A stretch of DNA of 64,000 bases, from assembly GCF_030690345.1 (NCBI RefSeq), contig NZ_JAUYGV010000001.1, forward strand, positions 900,724 to 964,723, read 5' to 3'. A program made the position numbers and the translations under genes. Positions 53,378 to 63,304 of this stretch are shown here, one piece after another. Position 1 is the stretch's first letter. Every line of letters starts with the position of its first letter. Under the pieces are notes generated by a model. It made no database searches. It saw only the letters and a program-made list of their open reading frames with translations, and was not told the origin of the DNA. The stretch comes from Rheinheimera sp. (GTDB lineage: Bacteria > Pseudomonadota > Gammaproteobacteria > Enterobacterales > Alteromonadaceae).

Positions 53378-54454
53378 TTAGTCCAGCAGATACAACAGCT
53401 GCAGCAGCGAGCCATTGCGAATGGCCGCTTTTGCCTGCGCCTGCACTTTGGGTTTGGCATGAAAGGCCACTCCCAGCGCGGCGGCGTTAAGCATCGGAAT
53501 ATCGTTGGCACCATCACCGATAGCCACGCTTTGTGCAGCAGCAATAGCATATTGTGCCGCCAATTGACCAACCACCTGCGCTTTGGTGTTGGCATCGACT
53601 ATATCGCCCAACACCTTACCGGTGAGTTTGCCATCAATAATATCCAGCTGATTGGCAAAAGTAGCCGTTAAACCCAACTGCTGTTTTAACGCTTCAGTAA
53701 AATAAGTAAAACCACCGGAGGCAATAGCAACCTGCCACTGATGCGCTTTTAAATGACTGACCAGCTCAGTTAAGCCCGGCATCAACGGCACGGCATCCAG
53801 CACCTGGCGCAGAATGGTCTCAGGCGCATCTTTTAACGTTGCCACCCGGGCTACCAGGCTTTGGGCAAAGTCGAGCTCGCCATTCATCGCCCGTGCGGTA
53901 ACTGCCGCTACCTCTTCACCGACACCCGCCAGTTTGGCTATCTCGTCAATACATTCAATTTGTATCGCGGTGGAATCCATATCCATGACCAGCACGCCGG
54001 GTTTTGCCAACACAGGCCGCAGCGGCAGATACACCAGCTCGGCACCGGGCTTAGCTGCATATTCTGCCAGTTGCTGTTGCTGTAGTGCACTTAACGGCTG
54101 CGTTAACTGCAGCTCCAGCGCGCCATCCAACTGCGGATGCGGTTTATGCACCCGGCAAAGCACAGCATTATCCGGCGCTATCAGCTGCAACACCGCGTGT
54201 ACCAGCTGCCAATCAAGCGCCGCGCCAAACAGGCGGATCACCGCAGCGCCGGCTGCCGCATCTGCGGCAAAAGCATCGGCTGTCGCCAAAGCTAATGGCT
54301 GGCTGCTATGCAGCGATAAGGCTGTGCCACTGAGCTTAAGCACATAACGGTTTGCTGCAGTAAGATGGGCTAACGGTGATACCGCGGTGTGTTGCTGTGC
54401 TGGAATATGATAAAAAAACGACACTCTGCTACCTATACTTAGCGCCACAGCCAT
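53378..54454 (-). CDS. serB: Phosphoserine phosphatase
   Basis: A 358-residue HAD-family enzyme that makes serine from phosphoserine. The phosphatase domain starts at DMDSTAIQIECIDEIA near 158, with the nucleophile Asp, then SGGFTYF, and GDGANDIPML, the Mg-binding motif. The N-terminal 150 residues are a regulatory-like extension, somewhat longer than in E. coli SerB (322 total). AGGA lies close before the ATG. It is divergent from the ytjB-like gene, as in E. coli, with only about 40 bases between starts. Confidence 0.95.
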   Translation of the reverse strand: MAVALSIGSRVSFFYHIPAQQHTAVSPLAHLTAANRYVLKLSGTALSLHSSQPLALATADAFAADAAAGAAVIRLFGAALDWQLVHAVLQLIAPDNAVLCRVHKPHPQLDGALELQLTQPLSALQQQQLAEYAAKPGAELVYLPLRPVLAKPGVLVMDMDSTAIQIECIDEIAKLAGVGEEVAAVTARAMNGELDFAQSLVARVATLKDAPETILRQVLDAVPLMPGLTELVSHLKAHQWQVAIASGGFTYFTEALKQQLGLTATFANQLDIIDGKLTGKVLGDIVDANTKAQVVGQLAAQYAIAAAQSVAIGDGANDIPMLNAAALGVAFHAKPKVQAQAKAAIRNGSLLQLLYLLD

Positions 54455-54495
54455 GGCATCCTACCCGCTTTAATGACTGGCTCAGCTGGCGCTTT

Positions 54496-55098
54496 ATGGA
54501 AAATATGCAGAACGATATCCCATTACCGGACAGCACATCAAGCACTATTAAACTGTTACAGGTTGCAGTTGCGGTTATCGGCATCTGGCTGTTATTACAT
54601 AGCTGGGTGCTAACCCAACAGCAAGGCAAACAGTTATTACAACAACAAAGCAGCCAGCTAATGCGGGAAACCTTAACTGCACTGTCACATACCGCCGCCT
54701 ATTTAATTGAACATGATCAGCTTGATGGCCTGGAGCAGTTAACCCGGCATATTGCGGCCAGCCCTTACTTGCACGATGTCGTCGTGTACGACGCCAATGG
54801 CGTACGCATGAGCTGGTCAGAAGGCAGCGCACCAGCGCGACTGTTATACGGCCCGGCGCAAAATGAGCCGTTGCAGGCTATGGTGCAGTCAATTAACAAA
54901 GATCAGCAGCTGCTGGGTTACATTAAACTGAGCTTGCGCCAGGACGCGGCATTAACGCCAATCAGCCTGTCGTGGCAGCAAATGATGCAGCAATTAATGG
55001 CGATGCTGGTGTTAGCCGGTATTGTCGGCTTTATGCTGCGCCGTGGTTTCTCGCGCTTATCGCGCCAGTCACTGCGTTTACGCCGCGCTAAGCCTTAA
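54496..55098 (+). CDS. ytjB: YtjB/Smp-like membrane protein
   Basis: A 200-residue membrane protein. A TM helix is at about 22-40 (LLQVAVAVIGIWLLLHSWV), then a periplasmic region of about 110 residues with DVVVYDANGVRMSWSEG, and a second TM at about 163-183 near the C-terminus. Topology, the serB neighbour and the YDANG segment (E. coli YDEQG) match Smp/YtjB, whose role is unknown. The ATG at 54496 is chosen to avoid overlapping serB; another ATG three codons on is also possible. Its end overlaps the convergent TatD gene by 21 bases. Confidence 0.85.
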   Translation: MENMQNDIPLPDSTSSTIKLLQVAVAVIGIWLLLHSWVLTQQQGKQLLQQQSSQLMRETLTALSHTAAYLIEHDQLDGLEQLTRHIAASPYLHDVVVYDANGVRMSWSEGSAPARLLYGPAQNEPLQAMVQSINKDQQLLGYIKLSLRQDAALTPISLSWQQMMQQLMAMLVLAGIVGFMLRRGFSRLSRQSLRLRRAKP

Positions 55099-55878
55099 CA
55101 CCTTAAGGCTGTTCTGCCACAGCGCCGCCGCTATCTGCTCGCGCGACTCCGGCCGTAATTGGCAAAAGACGTCAAACACCAGGGCCAGTTGCGCCGGGGT
55201 GTTTACCCCGCCCTGAAAACCGGCCAGCGGCATGGCGGGTGCATCCGTTTCCAGCACAAAGCTATCAAGCGGCAATTTTCGCACCGTGTTACGGGTTTTC
55301 TCTGCCCGTTCATAGGTAATAGTGCCGCCGATACCCAGCTTAAAACCCAAATCGATAAAAGCCATTGCCTGCTGCTGACTACCGGAAAAGGCATGCAAAA
55401 TACCGCCTGCGCTAAACTGCTGACGTTTCAGCTCTGCCAGTAATTGCGGCTGGCTTTTACGATGGTGCAGGATCACCGGCTTATTATGCTGTTTTGCCAG
55501 CGCCAATTGCGCTGTAAACAGCTGCTGCTGTATAGCAAAAGTAGCTTCATCCAGCGCAAAATCCAGCCCAATCTCCCCTACAGCAACAATAGCGCTGCTA
55601 TGTGCTGTAACAAGCTTATCCAGCGCAGCTAAAGCATCAGGCGAGTGCTTAGCCGCCCACCACGGGTGTATACCCAGCGCTATATGCCAGTGAGGCTGTT
55701 GTTTTTGTAAATCCAGCAGGTTTTGCCAGGCGGATTGCTGCACAGCGGGAATAACTAAAGCGGCAACCCCGGCTTGCTGCGCCTGTTGCCAGTGCAGAGC
55801 TTGCGCAGCGGCAAGCTCGGGTAGATCGAGGTGGCAATGAGTATCAAACAGCTTAAATACATCGCAGTCTAAGGGCAT
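55078..55878 (-). CDS. yjjV: TatD-family metal-dependent hydrolase, YjjV type
   Basis: A 266-residue TIM-barrel hydrolase. Metal ligands are visible as DTHCHLD (HxH), GEIGLD (Glu), ILHHRKSQ (His), HAFSGS (His) and ETDAPAMPLAG (Asp). Close along its length to E. coli YjjV (GGTITYERAEKTRNTVRKLP). The TatD family has DNase or hydrolase activity; the YjjV substrate is unknown. It overlaps pdxH by ten bases, and ytjB at its tail on the opposite strand. Confidence 0.93.
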   Translation of the reverse strand: MPLDCDVFKLFDTHCHLDLPELAAAQALHWQQAQQAGVAALVIPAVQQSAWQNLLDLQKQQPHWHIALGIHPWWAAKHSPDALAALDKLVTAHSSAIVAVGEIGLDFALDEATFAIQQQLFTAQLALAKQHNKPVILHHRKSQPQLLAELKRQQFSAGGILHAFSGSQQQAMAFIDLGFKLGIGGTITYERAEKTRNTVRKLPLDSFVLETDAPAMPLAGFQGGVNTPAQLALVFDVFCQLRPESREQIAAALWQNSLKVLRLSAA

Positions 55879-56507
55879 AACCTTTCGATACCCCAGCTGC
55901 CATCGGCTGACTGGCTGTACATAAAGCGGTCATGCAACCGGTGCTCGCCGCCCTGCCAGAATTCAATTTTATGTGGCCGCACTAAAAAGCCGCCCCAAAA
56001 TGATGGCAGTGGTATTTCACCGTGTTCAAATTTGTGTTTTATCTCAGCAAATTTTTGCATCAGCGCCTGGCGGGTAGAAACCGGCCGGCTTTGCTCCGAC
56101 GCCCATGCTGCCAGCTGGCTCTCTTTGGGCCGTGATAAAAAGTACTTCATTACCTGCGTATTCGATACCCGCTCTGCAGTGCCGTAAACTATCACCTGCC
56201 GTTCCAACGGGTGCCAGGGAAAGTGCAGGCACACCTTAGGGTTGGCACTCAGCTCAGTCGCCTTACGGCTGCCAAGGTTAGTGTAAAAGGTAAAACCGTC
56301 AGTGCTGACATCTTTTAGCAGTACCAGCCGCTGCGACGGCTGGCCATGCTCGTCGACGCTGGCCACACACATAGCTGTAGGGTCCGGTAATTCTGCCGCT
56401 ATGGCATCTTTTAACCAGAATTCAAACTGTGCTATAGGATCAGCATTGAGCTTATCCACATCCAGTTTGTCTTTCACATAGCTGCGGCGAATAGCGTCAA
56501 TTTTCAT
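55869..56507 (-). CDS. pdxH: Pyridoxamine 5'-phosphate oxidase
   Basis: A 212-residue FMN enzyme making pyridoxal phosphate. Features are the N-terminal MKIDAIRRSYVKDKLD, RLVLLKDVSTDGFTFYTN (FMN binding), CLHFPWHPLERQV, SRPVSTRQAL and the C-terminal FWQGGEHRLHDRFMY and GIERLCP. All are standard for PdxH, and length matches E. coli (218). It begins two bases after the argS stop and overlaps yjjV, so it belongs to a prfC-argS-pdxH-yjjV run on the minus strand. Confidence 0.97.
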   Translation of the reverse strand: MKIDAIRRSYVKDKLDVDKLNADPIAQFEFWLKDAIAAELPDPTAMCVASVDEHGQPSQRLVLLKDVSTDGFTFYTNLGSRKATELSANPKVCLHFPWHPLERQVIVYGTAERVSNTQVMKYFLSRPKESQLAAWASEQSRPVSTRQALMQKFAEIKHKFEHGEIPLPSFWGGFLVRPHKIEFWQGGEHRLHDRFMYSQSADGSWGIERLCP

Positions 56508-56509
56508 AT

Positions 56510-58249
56510 TTACATGCGCTCCATAACTCCGATACCCAGTAAGTCCAGGCCCTGCTTCAGCATACGCGAAGTAACAATACTCAGCATTAAACGGCTGTCA
56601 CGCACGGCCGGTTCAATGCCATCTTTTAACATCGGGCAGGCCTCGTAAAATGTCATATACAAACTGGCCAGCTCGTACAGATAATTACACAGCAGGTTTG
56701 GCTGGGCATCTTTGATTACCTGTTGCAGTGTTTCTTCAAACCGCAGCAGTTTAACCGCCAGTTGCTTCTCCTGCTCTTCAACCAGGTTTAATGTGGCGCT
56801 AAAGCTATCGGTAATCTCAGCGCGGCGTAAAATGCTGCGCACCCGGGTATAAGCATATTGCAGGTAAGGTGCTGTAGCGCCTTCAAAGCTCAGCATTGCA
56901 TCCCAGCTGAAAATATAGTCGCTGGTACGGTTTTTCGATAAATCGGCAAACTTCACCGCACCAATACCCACTTTACGCGCCACCTCGGCTACTTCGGCTT
57001 CGGTTAAATCGGTGGCTTTTTCCTGCACCACAGCTTTGGCGCGTACTACCGCTTCTTCCAGCAGTTCTGCCAGTTTAACGGTGCCACCGGTACGGGTTTT
57101 AAATGGCTTGCCATCTTCGCCCATCATGGTGCCGAACGGGCAATGATCATAAGCGGTGGCGGCGCGCAGATAACCGGCTTTACGGGCAACCAGTTCTACC
57201 TGTTTAAAATGCAGCGCCTGGCGGGCATCAGTAAAAATAATCACCCGATCAGCCTGCAAAGTATGGCTGCGATGCTGGCAGGCAGCTAAATCGGTGGTGG
57301 AGTATAAAAAGCCGCCGCCGGTTTTTTGAATAATAAACGGCGAAGGATTACCTTCTTTATCAGCCAGCTCGGCTAAAAACACCACCAAAGCGCCCATGCT
57401 TTCCACAGCCAGTTGCTGCTGTTTTAAATCATCGACTATGCCTTGCAGCATGCTGTTGTAGGCGCTTTCCGGTTTAATATCAGCATGGGTAAGAGTGACA
57501 TTCAGCTTTTGATACACTTCGTCGCTGTGTTTAATCGAGGTATCGATAAACAGCTGCCACAGCTTTTGGCAGTGCGCGTCGCCGCTTTGCAGCTTCACCA
57601 CATAGTCACGTGACTTATCGGCAAAGCCCTCTTCATCGTCAAAGCGTTTTTTCGCTTCGCGATAAAAATCCTCCAAATCAGCCAGCGCCACCTGCTCTAA
57701 GTCGATGCCGGCGGCCAGTTTATCTTCCAGATGCGCAATCAGCATACCAAACTGAGTACCCCAGTCGCCCATATGATTCTGGCGAATGACTTTATCGCCC
57801 CAGAACTCTAATGTGCGCACTACGGCGTCACCAATAATAGTCGAGCGCAAATGGCCAACGTGCATCTCTTTGGCCAGGTTAGGCGCCGAGTAATCGACTA
57901 CTACTGTTTGCGGCGTGGTGTTGATGCTGACACCTAAACGGTTATCACTGCTGGCTTGCTGTAATTGCGCCGCCAACCAGCTTTTGTTCAGCGTAACGTT
58001 AATAAAACCCGGGCCGGCAATCTCGGCTTTATCAGCCATATCACCAAGATCCAGCTGCTGTACCAATTGCTCGGCTAACTGCCGCGGATTAGTTTTTAAC
58101 AGCTTGGCGGCTGCCATAGCGCCGTTAATTTGATAATCACCAAACTCCGGCTTAGTACTTACGGTAACCGCAGCATTAGTATCGGCAGGTAAGCCAAGAG
58201 CGACAAAGGCGGCCTGAGTTTTTTCGGTTAATAAATGCTTAATGTTCAT
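56510..58249 (-). CDS. argS: Arginyl-tRNA synthetase
   Basis: A 579-residue class I synthetase. It has an N-terminal Add-1 domain, the signature region [19 protein letters not shown] with HVGH in place of HIGH near 125, and the [10 protein letters not shown] segment in place of KMSKS. The DALR anticodon-binding domain at the C-terminus runs from about 460 and ends [10 protein letters not shown]. Length matches E. coli ArgS (577). It lies 12 bases after prfC on the same strand, which suggests co-transcription. Confidence 0.97.
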   Translation of the reverse strand: MNIKHLLTEKTQAAFVALGLPADTNAAVTVSTKPEFGDYQINGAMAAAKLLKTNPRQLAEQLVQQLDLGDMADKAEIAGPGFINVTLNKSWLAAQLQQASSDNRLGVSINTTPQTVVVDYSAPNLAKEMHVGHLRSTIIGDAVVRTLEFWGDKVIRQNHMGDWGTQFGMLIAHLEDKLAAGIDLEQVALADLEDFYREAKKRFDDEEGFADKSRDYVVKLQSGDAHCQKLWQLFIDTSIKHSDEVYQKLNVTLTHADIKPESAYNSMLQGIVDDLKQQQLAVESMGALVVFLAELADKEGNPSPFIIQKTGGGFLYSTTDLAACQHRSHTLQADRVIIFTDARQALHFKQVELVARKAGYLRAATAYDHCPFGTMMGEDGKPFKTRTGGTVKLAELLEEAVVRAKAVVQEKATDLTEAEVAEVARKVGIGAVKFADLSKNRTSDYIFSWDAMLSFEGATAPYLQYAYTRVRSILRRAEITDSFSATLNLVEEQEKQLAVKLLRFEETLQQVIKDAQPNLLCNYLYELASLYMTFYEACPMLKDGIEPAVRDSRLMLSIVTSRMLKQGLDLLGIGVMERM

Positions 58250-58261
58250 GCGCCCAGCCTG

Positions 58262-59848
58262 TTAGTGTTCACGGGTTTTATGGAATTTAATTTTCGGGTA
58301 ACGCTCTATCGACAAATTCAGGTTTACCATCGTCGGCGCGATATAGGTTAAAGCATCGCCACCATCCAGTGCTAAATTCTGGCTGGCTTTGTTTTTAAAC
58401 TCATCCAGTGCTTTGGCATCATCGCTGTATACCCAGCGTGCAGTAGAAACGTTTACTGCTTCATACAAGGCATCGACGTTATATTCCGACTTTAACCGGC
58501 TAACCACCACATCAAACTGCAACACGCCGACAGCACCAACAATTAGATCGTTATTGTCCAGCGGACGAAACACCTGTACCGCGCCCTCTTCAGACAACTG
58601 TACCAAGCCTTTTAGCAGCTGCTTCTGCTTTAACGGATCACGCAGGCGAATACGGCGGAACAACTCGGGCGCAAAGTTCGGTATACCGGTAAATTGCATG
58701 TTCTCACCGGTAGTAAAAGTATCACCAATTTTAATGGTGCCGTGGTTATGCAAACCGATAATATCGCCGGGGTAAGCTTCTTCCAAATGCTCACGATCAC
58801 CGGCTAAAAAGGTTAGCGCCTGCGGGATCAACACGTCTTTACCAATGCGCACATGGCGCACCTTCATGCCTTTTTCGTACTTGCCTGACACTATGCGCAA
58901 AAATGCTACCCGGTCGCGGTGCTTAGGGTCCATATTGGCCTGAATTTTAAATACAAAGCCACTAAAGCCGGTGTCTGTCGGTTCAACAGTGCGGGTATCA
59001 GTAGCGCGTGCTTGCGGTGTTGGCGCCCACTGGGTTAAACCGTCCAGCATATGGTCGACACCAAAGTTACCCAGCGCAGTACCAAAAAACACCGGCGTTA
59101 ATTCACCTTTTAAAAACAGCTCACGGTCAAACTCATGGCTGGCACCCTGCACCAGTTCCATTTCGTCCCGCAGCTGAGCGGCGTAATAACCAATGCGTTT
59201 ATCCAGCTCAGGGTTATTTAAGCCCTTAATGATATCGACATCCTGAATAGTGTGACCCATACCGGATTTATACAAAATAATCTCATCGCGTAAAATGTGA
59301 TACACGCCTTTAAACTCTTTGCCCGACGCAATTGGCCAGGTAATAGGTGCGCAGGCAATTTTAAGTACGCTTTCTACTTCATCTAACAAATCGACCGGGT
59401 CGCGAATATCGCGGTCCATTTTGTTCATAAAGGTAATAATAGGCGTGTCGCGTAAGCGGGTAACTTCCATCAGTTTAATAGTGCGGTCTTCAACACCTTT
59501 AGCGCCGTCAATAACCATCAAACATGAATCTACCGCCGTTAAAGTACGGTAAGTATCTTCCGAGAAGTCTTCGTGGCCCGGCGTATCCAGCAGGTTTACC
59601 AGGCAGTCGTTATACGGAAACTGCATTACCGAGGTAGTAACCGAAATACCGCGCTCTTTTTCCATCTCCATCCAGTCAGAGGTAGCATACTGGCCGGATT
59701 TTTTACCTTTTACGGTACCGGCTTTTTGGATCAGATGTCCGAACAGCAATACCTTTTCGGTAATAGTGGTTTTACCGGCATCGGGGTGACTGATAATCGC
59801 AAAGGTGCGCCGGCTGTTTACTTCGGCTAAAAAGTTATCTGTGCTCAT
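58262..59848 (-). CDS. prfC: Peptide chain release factor 3
   Basis: A 528-residue translational GTPase that recycles RF1/RF2. G1 is [18 protein letters not shown] near 14, G3 is [16 protein letters not shown], and G4 is NKMDRD. The RF3-specific C-terminal region includes [16 protein letters not shown]. Length matches E. coli RF3 (529). The ATG at 59848 ([10 protein letters not shown]) is preferred over the TTG three codons upstream. Confidence 0.97.
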   Translation of the reverse strand: MSTDNFLAEVNSRRTFAIISHPDAGKTTITEKVLLFGHLIQKAGTVKGKKSGQYATSDWMEMEKERGISVTTSVMQFPYNDCLVNLLDTPGHEDFSEDTYRTLTAVDSCLMVIDGAKGVEDRTIKLMEVTRLRDTPIITFMNKMDRDIRDPVDLLDEVESVLKIACAPITWPIASGKEFKGVYHILRDEIILYKSGMGHTIQDVDIIKGLNNPELDKRIGYYAAQLRDEMELVQGASHEFDRELFLKGELTPVFFGTALGNFGVDHMLDGLTQWAPTPQARATDTRTVEPTDTGFSGFVFKIQANMDPKHRDRVAFLRIVSGKYEKGMKVRHVRIGKDVLIPQALTFLAGDREHLEEAYPGDIIGLHNHGTIKIGDTFTTGENMQFTGIPNFAPELFRRIRLRDPLKQKQLLKGLVQLSEEGAVQVFRPLDNNDLIVGAVGVLQFDVVVSRLKSEYNVDALYEAVNVSTARWVYSDDAKALDEFKNKASQNLALDGGDALTYIAPTMVNLNLSIERYPKIKFHKTREH

Positions 59849-59976
59849 AATATCCAATAGTGTGTTACCGCAGGCATCCCGCTACGGTGTAGGGCCAAAA
59901 CCCAAAAGTAAATGATAATGCGGGCGATTATAGCAGCTTGGACGGCGCGGGCACAGAGTACAAATGCACTGCGCAG

Positions 59977-60420
59977 TTACAGAATACAACTCATCAGCAA
60001 GGCATCTTCTTTACCCGCACTACTGACGTAATAGCCTTTGCGTAAGCCTGTTTGCGTAAAGCCATAGCGCTTATATAACGCAATAGCACTGAGGTTGCTG
60101 CTGCGTACTTCCAAAAAGACGTCGGTCGCCCCTCTGGCAGCACCTTCCTTTAAGAAGTGCTGCATTAGTGTGTGGCCGTAACCTTTACCCTGCTCTGTAG
60201 GTGCAACACAGATATTAAACAGCTCCAGTTGCTCTAAAATTAGCTGGGCAATATAAAACCCAAGGATATTACCGGCGTTATCCAGCAATTTATAGCTGAA
60301 GTAACTATCGGCAAAACTGCTGATAAAAGCAGCTTCTGTCCACGGATAACTATTGGCCGCTTGCTCAATACGCAAAACCGCGGCGATATCGTCATGGCTT
60401 AGCAGCTCAAATTTGTTCAT
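59977..60420 (-). CDS. rimI: Ribosomal protein S18-alanine N-acetyltransferase RimI
   Basis: A 147-residue GNAT acetyltransferase. The acetyl-CoA loop is EQGKGYGHTLMQHF (Q/RxxGxG) near 82, preceded by FNICVAPTEQ and followed by FLEVRSSNLSAIALYKRYGF, typical of RimI. It acetylates the N-terminus of ribosomal protein S18. The ATG at 60420 (MNKFELL) overlaps the holD end by about 14 bases, as in the E. coli holD-rimI pair, so the two are translationally coupled. Confidence 0.95.
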   Translation of the reverse strand: MNKFELLSHDDIAAVLRIEQAANSYPWTEAAFISSFADSYFSYKLLDNAGNILGFYIAQLILEQLELFNICVAPTEQGKGYGHTLMQHFLKEGAARGATDVFLEVRSSNLSAIALYKRYGFTQTGLRKGYYVSSAGKEDALLMSCIL

Positions 60421-60820
60421 AGCTACCTTGTGCATAACTACTTAGCAGCGCCCATAAAGCCTTTTTCTGTTCAGCATGCTGCAATACCGACAACGCTGGT
60501 GTTAGCAGCTGTTGCTGCTGGATCTGGCTTTGCGCAGCGTCAGTATCAATTTGCCAGTTCAGGCCATCGGCTAATGCCGCAGCAATATCCTGCGCTAATA
60601 GCTGACTAAGATCCGGCGCTATGCTCTTTGATACAAGCTGATGTGACGAGTTGTCGAGTACTGTAACAGTGTCTGATGATAAGCTTGACGGTGGTTCGCT
60701 CTCTTTTGCTAAACTTACTGCTGCAGGCAATGGCTGAGCAGCAAAAACGTCGGCTAATTTCACCGGCGAGATCTGCAAAACTTTTAACAGCTGCTGCTGA
60801 GAATAAGAAAGTGTTGTCAT
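60407..60820 (-). CDS. holD: DNA polymerase III psi subunit HolD
   Basis: A 137-residue protein, weakly conserved as psi subunits are. Identification rests on three points: it is the overlapping neighbour before rimI, as in E. coli; size matches (137 in E. coli); and the C-terminal segment QKKALWALLSSYAQ parallels the E. coli ARAALWQQICTYEH region. HolD links the clamp loader to SSB via HolC. The ATG at 60820 (MTTLSYSQQQ) lies only nine bases after tRNA-Trp and has no Shine-Dalgarno sequence. A longer frame runs into the tRNA and is rejected. Confidence 0.85.
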   Translation of the reverse strand: MTTLSYSQQQLLKVLQISPVKLADVFAAQPLPAAVSLAKESEPPSSLSSDTVTVLDNSSHQLVSKSIAPDLSQLLAQDIAAALADGLNWQIDTDAAQSQIQQQQLLTPALSVLQHAEQKKALWALLSSYAQGSYEQI

Positions 60821-60829
60821 AAGGAAAAG

Positions 60830-60906
60830 TGGCAGGGGCAGAGGGATTCGAACCCCCAACCATCGGTTTTGGAGACCGCTGTTCTACCAATTGGAACTAT
60901 GCCCCT
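60830..60906 (-). tRNA. tRNA-Trp (CCA anticodon)
   Basis: A complete cloverleaf on the minus strand, with 3' CCA encoded (60830-60832). The acceptor stem is AGGGGCA/TGCCCCT, the anticodon loop CTCCAAA with CCA, and the T-loop GTTCGAATC. It is very similar to E. coli tRNA-Trp, with one extra base in the D-loop. It lies nine bases ahead of holD with no terminator between, so holD and rimI probably share its transcript. Confidence 0.97.
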
Positions 60907-60921
60907 GTAGCTGGTCGCGCC

Positions 60922-60949
60922 ATTATACAAAAGCCACTTCAAAGGTAAA
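60922..60949 (-). promoter_or_regulatory. Promoter of tRNA-Trp (and probably holD-rimI)
   Basis: On the minus strand, TTTACC (60944-60949), 16-base spacer, perfect TATAAT (60922-60927), followed by a GC-rich discriminator (GGCGCGACC) typical of stable-RNA promoters under stringent control. The tRNA begins about 15 bases after the -10. Confidence 0.75.
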
Positions 60950-61060
60950 GCAAAAAGCTGTGCTATTACATTCAACTGCATATAAAACGAGCATTCAGGG
61001 CTTAATCAGTTGCTTAGCCTAACATAAGCCCGACAGTATGCCTACCAGGCTGGTTTAGGG

Positions 61061-63097
61061 TTAATCGCCGGCTTTTTGCCGGTACTTCTCAAACCAGTGC
61101 ACAATATACGCTGGTTTGGCCATTAAATTACTCGGTCTGGCATGCAAGGCATGCGACGCACCGGGCACCCGTACCATAGCGGTATCGATACCACGCAATT
61201 GCAACGCCTGGTAATATTGCTCAGTTTCCGAGATTGGCGTGCGATGGTCACTCTCACCGGTAAACAGCATAGTTGGTGTTTTTACCTTACCAACATGGGC
61301 AATTGGCGAGTGCTTTAAATAGTGTTCCGGCATATCCCAGGGTAAACCCGGGAACCAATACTGGCTAAAGTAGCTATACATATCCGCATTTAAGACAAAG
61401 CTGAACCAGTTAATTACCGGGTTTACTGCCACTGCAGCGGCAAAACGGTCGGTATGGGCAATACTCCAGGTAGTTAGTACGCCACCACCACTGCCGCCGG
61501 TAATAAACTGCTCTTTTTCGTTAATAAAACCTTTAGCGATAACAGCGTCGACACCGTCCATCAGATCGTTATAGTCCTGGCTGGGGTAATTATGGTGAAT
61601 AAGGTTGGCAAAATCTTCACCATAGCTGGTACTGCCTCGTGGGTTGGTATATAGCACTACATAGCCCTGCGCCGCCAGCAACTGCAACTCCATAGCGAAA
61701 TGCGGACCATAGGCGGTGTGCGGACCGCCGTGTATTTCCAGAATAAGCGGATATTTTTTGCTGGCGTCAAACTGTGGCGGATACATAATCCAGCCCTGTA
61801 ATTTACGCTGATCCACTGACGAGTTGTACCAGAACTCTTCTACCTTACCGATATCGCGGGCCAACAATAAGTCTGCGTTAAAATCTGTCAGGGTTTGTTT
61901 GTTGCGTTTATGCACTATCGCGAGCTCAGCCGGACGCTGCGTGTTCATTTGGATATAGGCAATCAGACCATTGCCAGCCGCGGCAAACTGGCCACCGCTA
62001 TAGGGCCGGCTGTAAGAGCCGCCACCCAGATCATCTGTCAGTATACTGCGCTTGCCGGATAAGGCTTGCTCAGCCAATATGCCTTTACCTTCGTTATCAT
62101 AAGAAATATAAAGCGCTTTGCTGTTTGGTAACCATTGAAAATCATCGATAGCACGATCCAAATCTTCGGTCAGGTTCCGAATATTGCCGCCATCAGTGTT
62201 CATTACATATAAACGATTAGCCTGATGTGCCAACTTGCGGTCATCAAAACCGACAAAAGCGATCAGCTTACCGTCGGGCGATAATGCCGGCTTGGCATCG
62301 GGGCCATCGCGGTCTGTCAGTTGGGTTAGTTTACGGTCTTGCAATGTCAGCTGAAAAATCTCGCTGTTAAGCGGTTGCGCTTGCCAGTTATCATGCCGGT
62401 TAGCTGAAAAATACAGCGCTTTGCTGTCTTTCGCCCAGCTTAGTGAGCTGGCATGATTAAAATCACCTTCAGTCAGCTGAATAGCAGAACCACCGTCGGC
62501 AGACATGATATATATATGCTGATAACCTGATTTGAGATAGCCGGCGCCATCGGCGCGGTAGTGTTTGTTATCAATGTAGACAGGGGCTTTGGCCCAATCT
62601 GCTTTCTCCGGTTTGCCGGGCAAGGAAACCGGTGCTTTAACCGGCTTAGGGGTAAACATGGTAAATGCCAACCATTTACCATCCGGCGACCAACTTAGAT
62701 TGGCCGGGCTGTGTTGTAACTGGCCTAATTGTGACGAGCGACCGCTATCAAACCATTTAACGTGGATTTGACCATTGCTAATATAAGCTAGGCGATTATT
62801 ATCCGGCGCCCAGCGCGGAGATGTTGCGTTAATATCTTTGTCTGTTAAAGCTTGCAACGTTTTACCATCAGCCGAGCTTAGCCATAATGTCATGCGGCGC
62901 CGATCAGTTTGCCGATCCATCCAGTTACGTACAAATACAATTTGCTCGCCTTTGGCATCAGGCTGTGGATCTGATACAAACTCCAGCTCAAACACATCGT
63001 CATACTGCAAGGTTTTAGCGGCAGCCGCTGCGCTGCTTGTTGTTAACAACAGTAATGCGGTTAAACACAAACTGCTGGTTATATGCTTTAGATTCAT
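61061..63097 (-). CDS. Exported S9-family prolyl oligopeptidase-type peptidase
   Basis: A 678-residue exported peptidase. A signal peptide lies at residues 1-26 (hydrophobic LCLTALLLL, Ala-rich end). Residues about 30-390 form a WD40-like beta-propeller (RWAPDNNRLAYIS, LSWSPDGKWLAFTM). The C-terminal alpha/beta hydrolase carries GGSGGG with Ser536, Asp617 (GESDHR) and His649 (GASHALH), a complete triad. This is the acylaminoacyl-peptidase/DPP-like layout; it should cut short peptides in the periplasm. A stand-alone gene between tRNA-Trp and the rRNA operon end. Confidence 0.95.
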   Translation of the reverse strand: MNLKHITSSLCLTALLLLTTSSAAAAAKTLQYDDVFELEFVSDPQPDAKGEQIVFVRNWMDRQTDRRRMTLWLSSADGKTLQALTDKDINATSPRWAPDNNRLAYISNGQIHVKWFDSGRSSQLGQLQHSPANLSWSPDGKWLAFTMFTPKPVKAPVSLPGKPEKADWAKAPVYIDNKHYRADGAGYLKSGYQHIYIMSADGGSAIQLTEGDFNHASSLSWAKDSKALYFSANRHDNWQAQPLNSEIFQLTLQDRKLTQLTDRDGPDAKPALSPDGKLIAFVGFDDRKLAHQANRLYVMNTDGGNIRNLTEDLDRAIDDFQWLPNSKALYISYDNEGKGILAEQALSGKRSILTDDLGGGSYSRPYSGGQFAAAGNGLIAYIQMNTQRPAELAIVHKRNKQTLTDFNADLLLARDIGKVEEFWYNSSVDQRKLQGWIMYPPQFDASKKYPLILEIHGGPHTAYGPHFAMELQLLAAQGYVVLYTNPRGSTSYGEDFANLIHHNYPSQDYNDLMDGVDAVIAKGFINEKEQFITGGSGGGVLTTWSIAHTDRFAAAVAVNPVINWFSFVLNADMYSYFSQYWFPGLPWDMPEHYLKHSPIAHVGKVKTPTMLFTGESDHRTPISETEQYYQALQLRGIDTAMVRVPGASHALHARPSNLMAKPAYIVHWFEKYRQKAGD

Positions 63098-63199
63098 CTT
63101 GGTACCCGATTTTATAGTTATAGATGTCGTTTGATACTAACCGAATAACAAGCAGTGAAGCCCAGATTTCGTTCAGCCGTAAAATTAAATAGACAGAAC

Positions 63200-63231
63200 G
63201 CAAAAAGGCCGCCTCTTACGAGACGGCCTTT
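63200..63231 (-). terminator. Second rRNA-operon terminator
   Basis: On the minus strand, AAGGCCG-T-CTC / GAG-G-CGGCCTT with a GTAA loop, followed by TTTTTG. The flanking TTAAGTAA matches the sequence before the first terminator, which suggests that the operon tail was duplicated. Confidence 0.8.
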
Positions 63232-63266
63232 TACTTAATTGGGAGGCTGTGGGGCTGGCTTACCAG

Positions 63267-63304
63267 CGGTGAACGACTGGCGGTGAACGACTGGCGGTGA
63301 ACTA
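63267..63304. repeat. 14-bp tandem repeat derived from 5S 3' end
   Basis: Two full copies of CGGTGAACGACTGG (63267-63280, 63281-63294) and a third partial copy, CGGTGAACTAC. The last part, CTGGCGGTGAACTAC, is identical to the 3' end of the 5S gene, so it looks like a decayed second 5S tail. Confidence 0.75.

Noticed and set aside
54376..54495. Extended N-terminus of the ytjB-like gene
   Set aside because: It would overlap serB, and the added residues do not look like a membrane-protein N-terminus.
60606..60890. 94-codon open frame on the minus strand overlapping tRNA-Trp
   Set aside because: It starts inside the tRNA and overlaps holD in another frame.
63267..63304. Tandem repeats as a CRISPR fragment
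   Set aside because: Units are directly adjacent with no spacers and derive from 5S sequence; no cas genes nearby.
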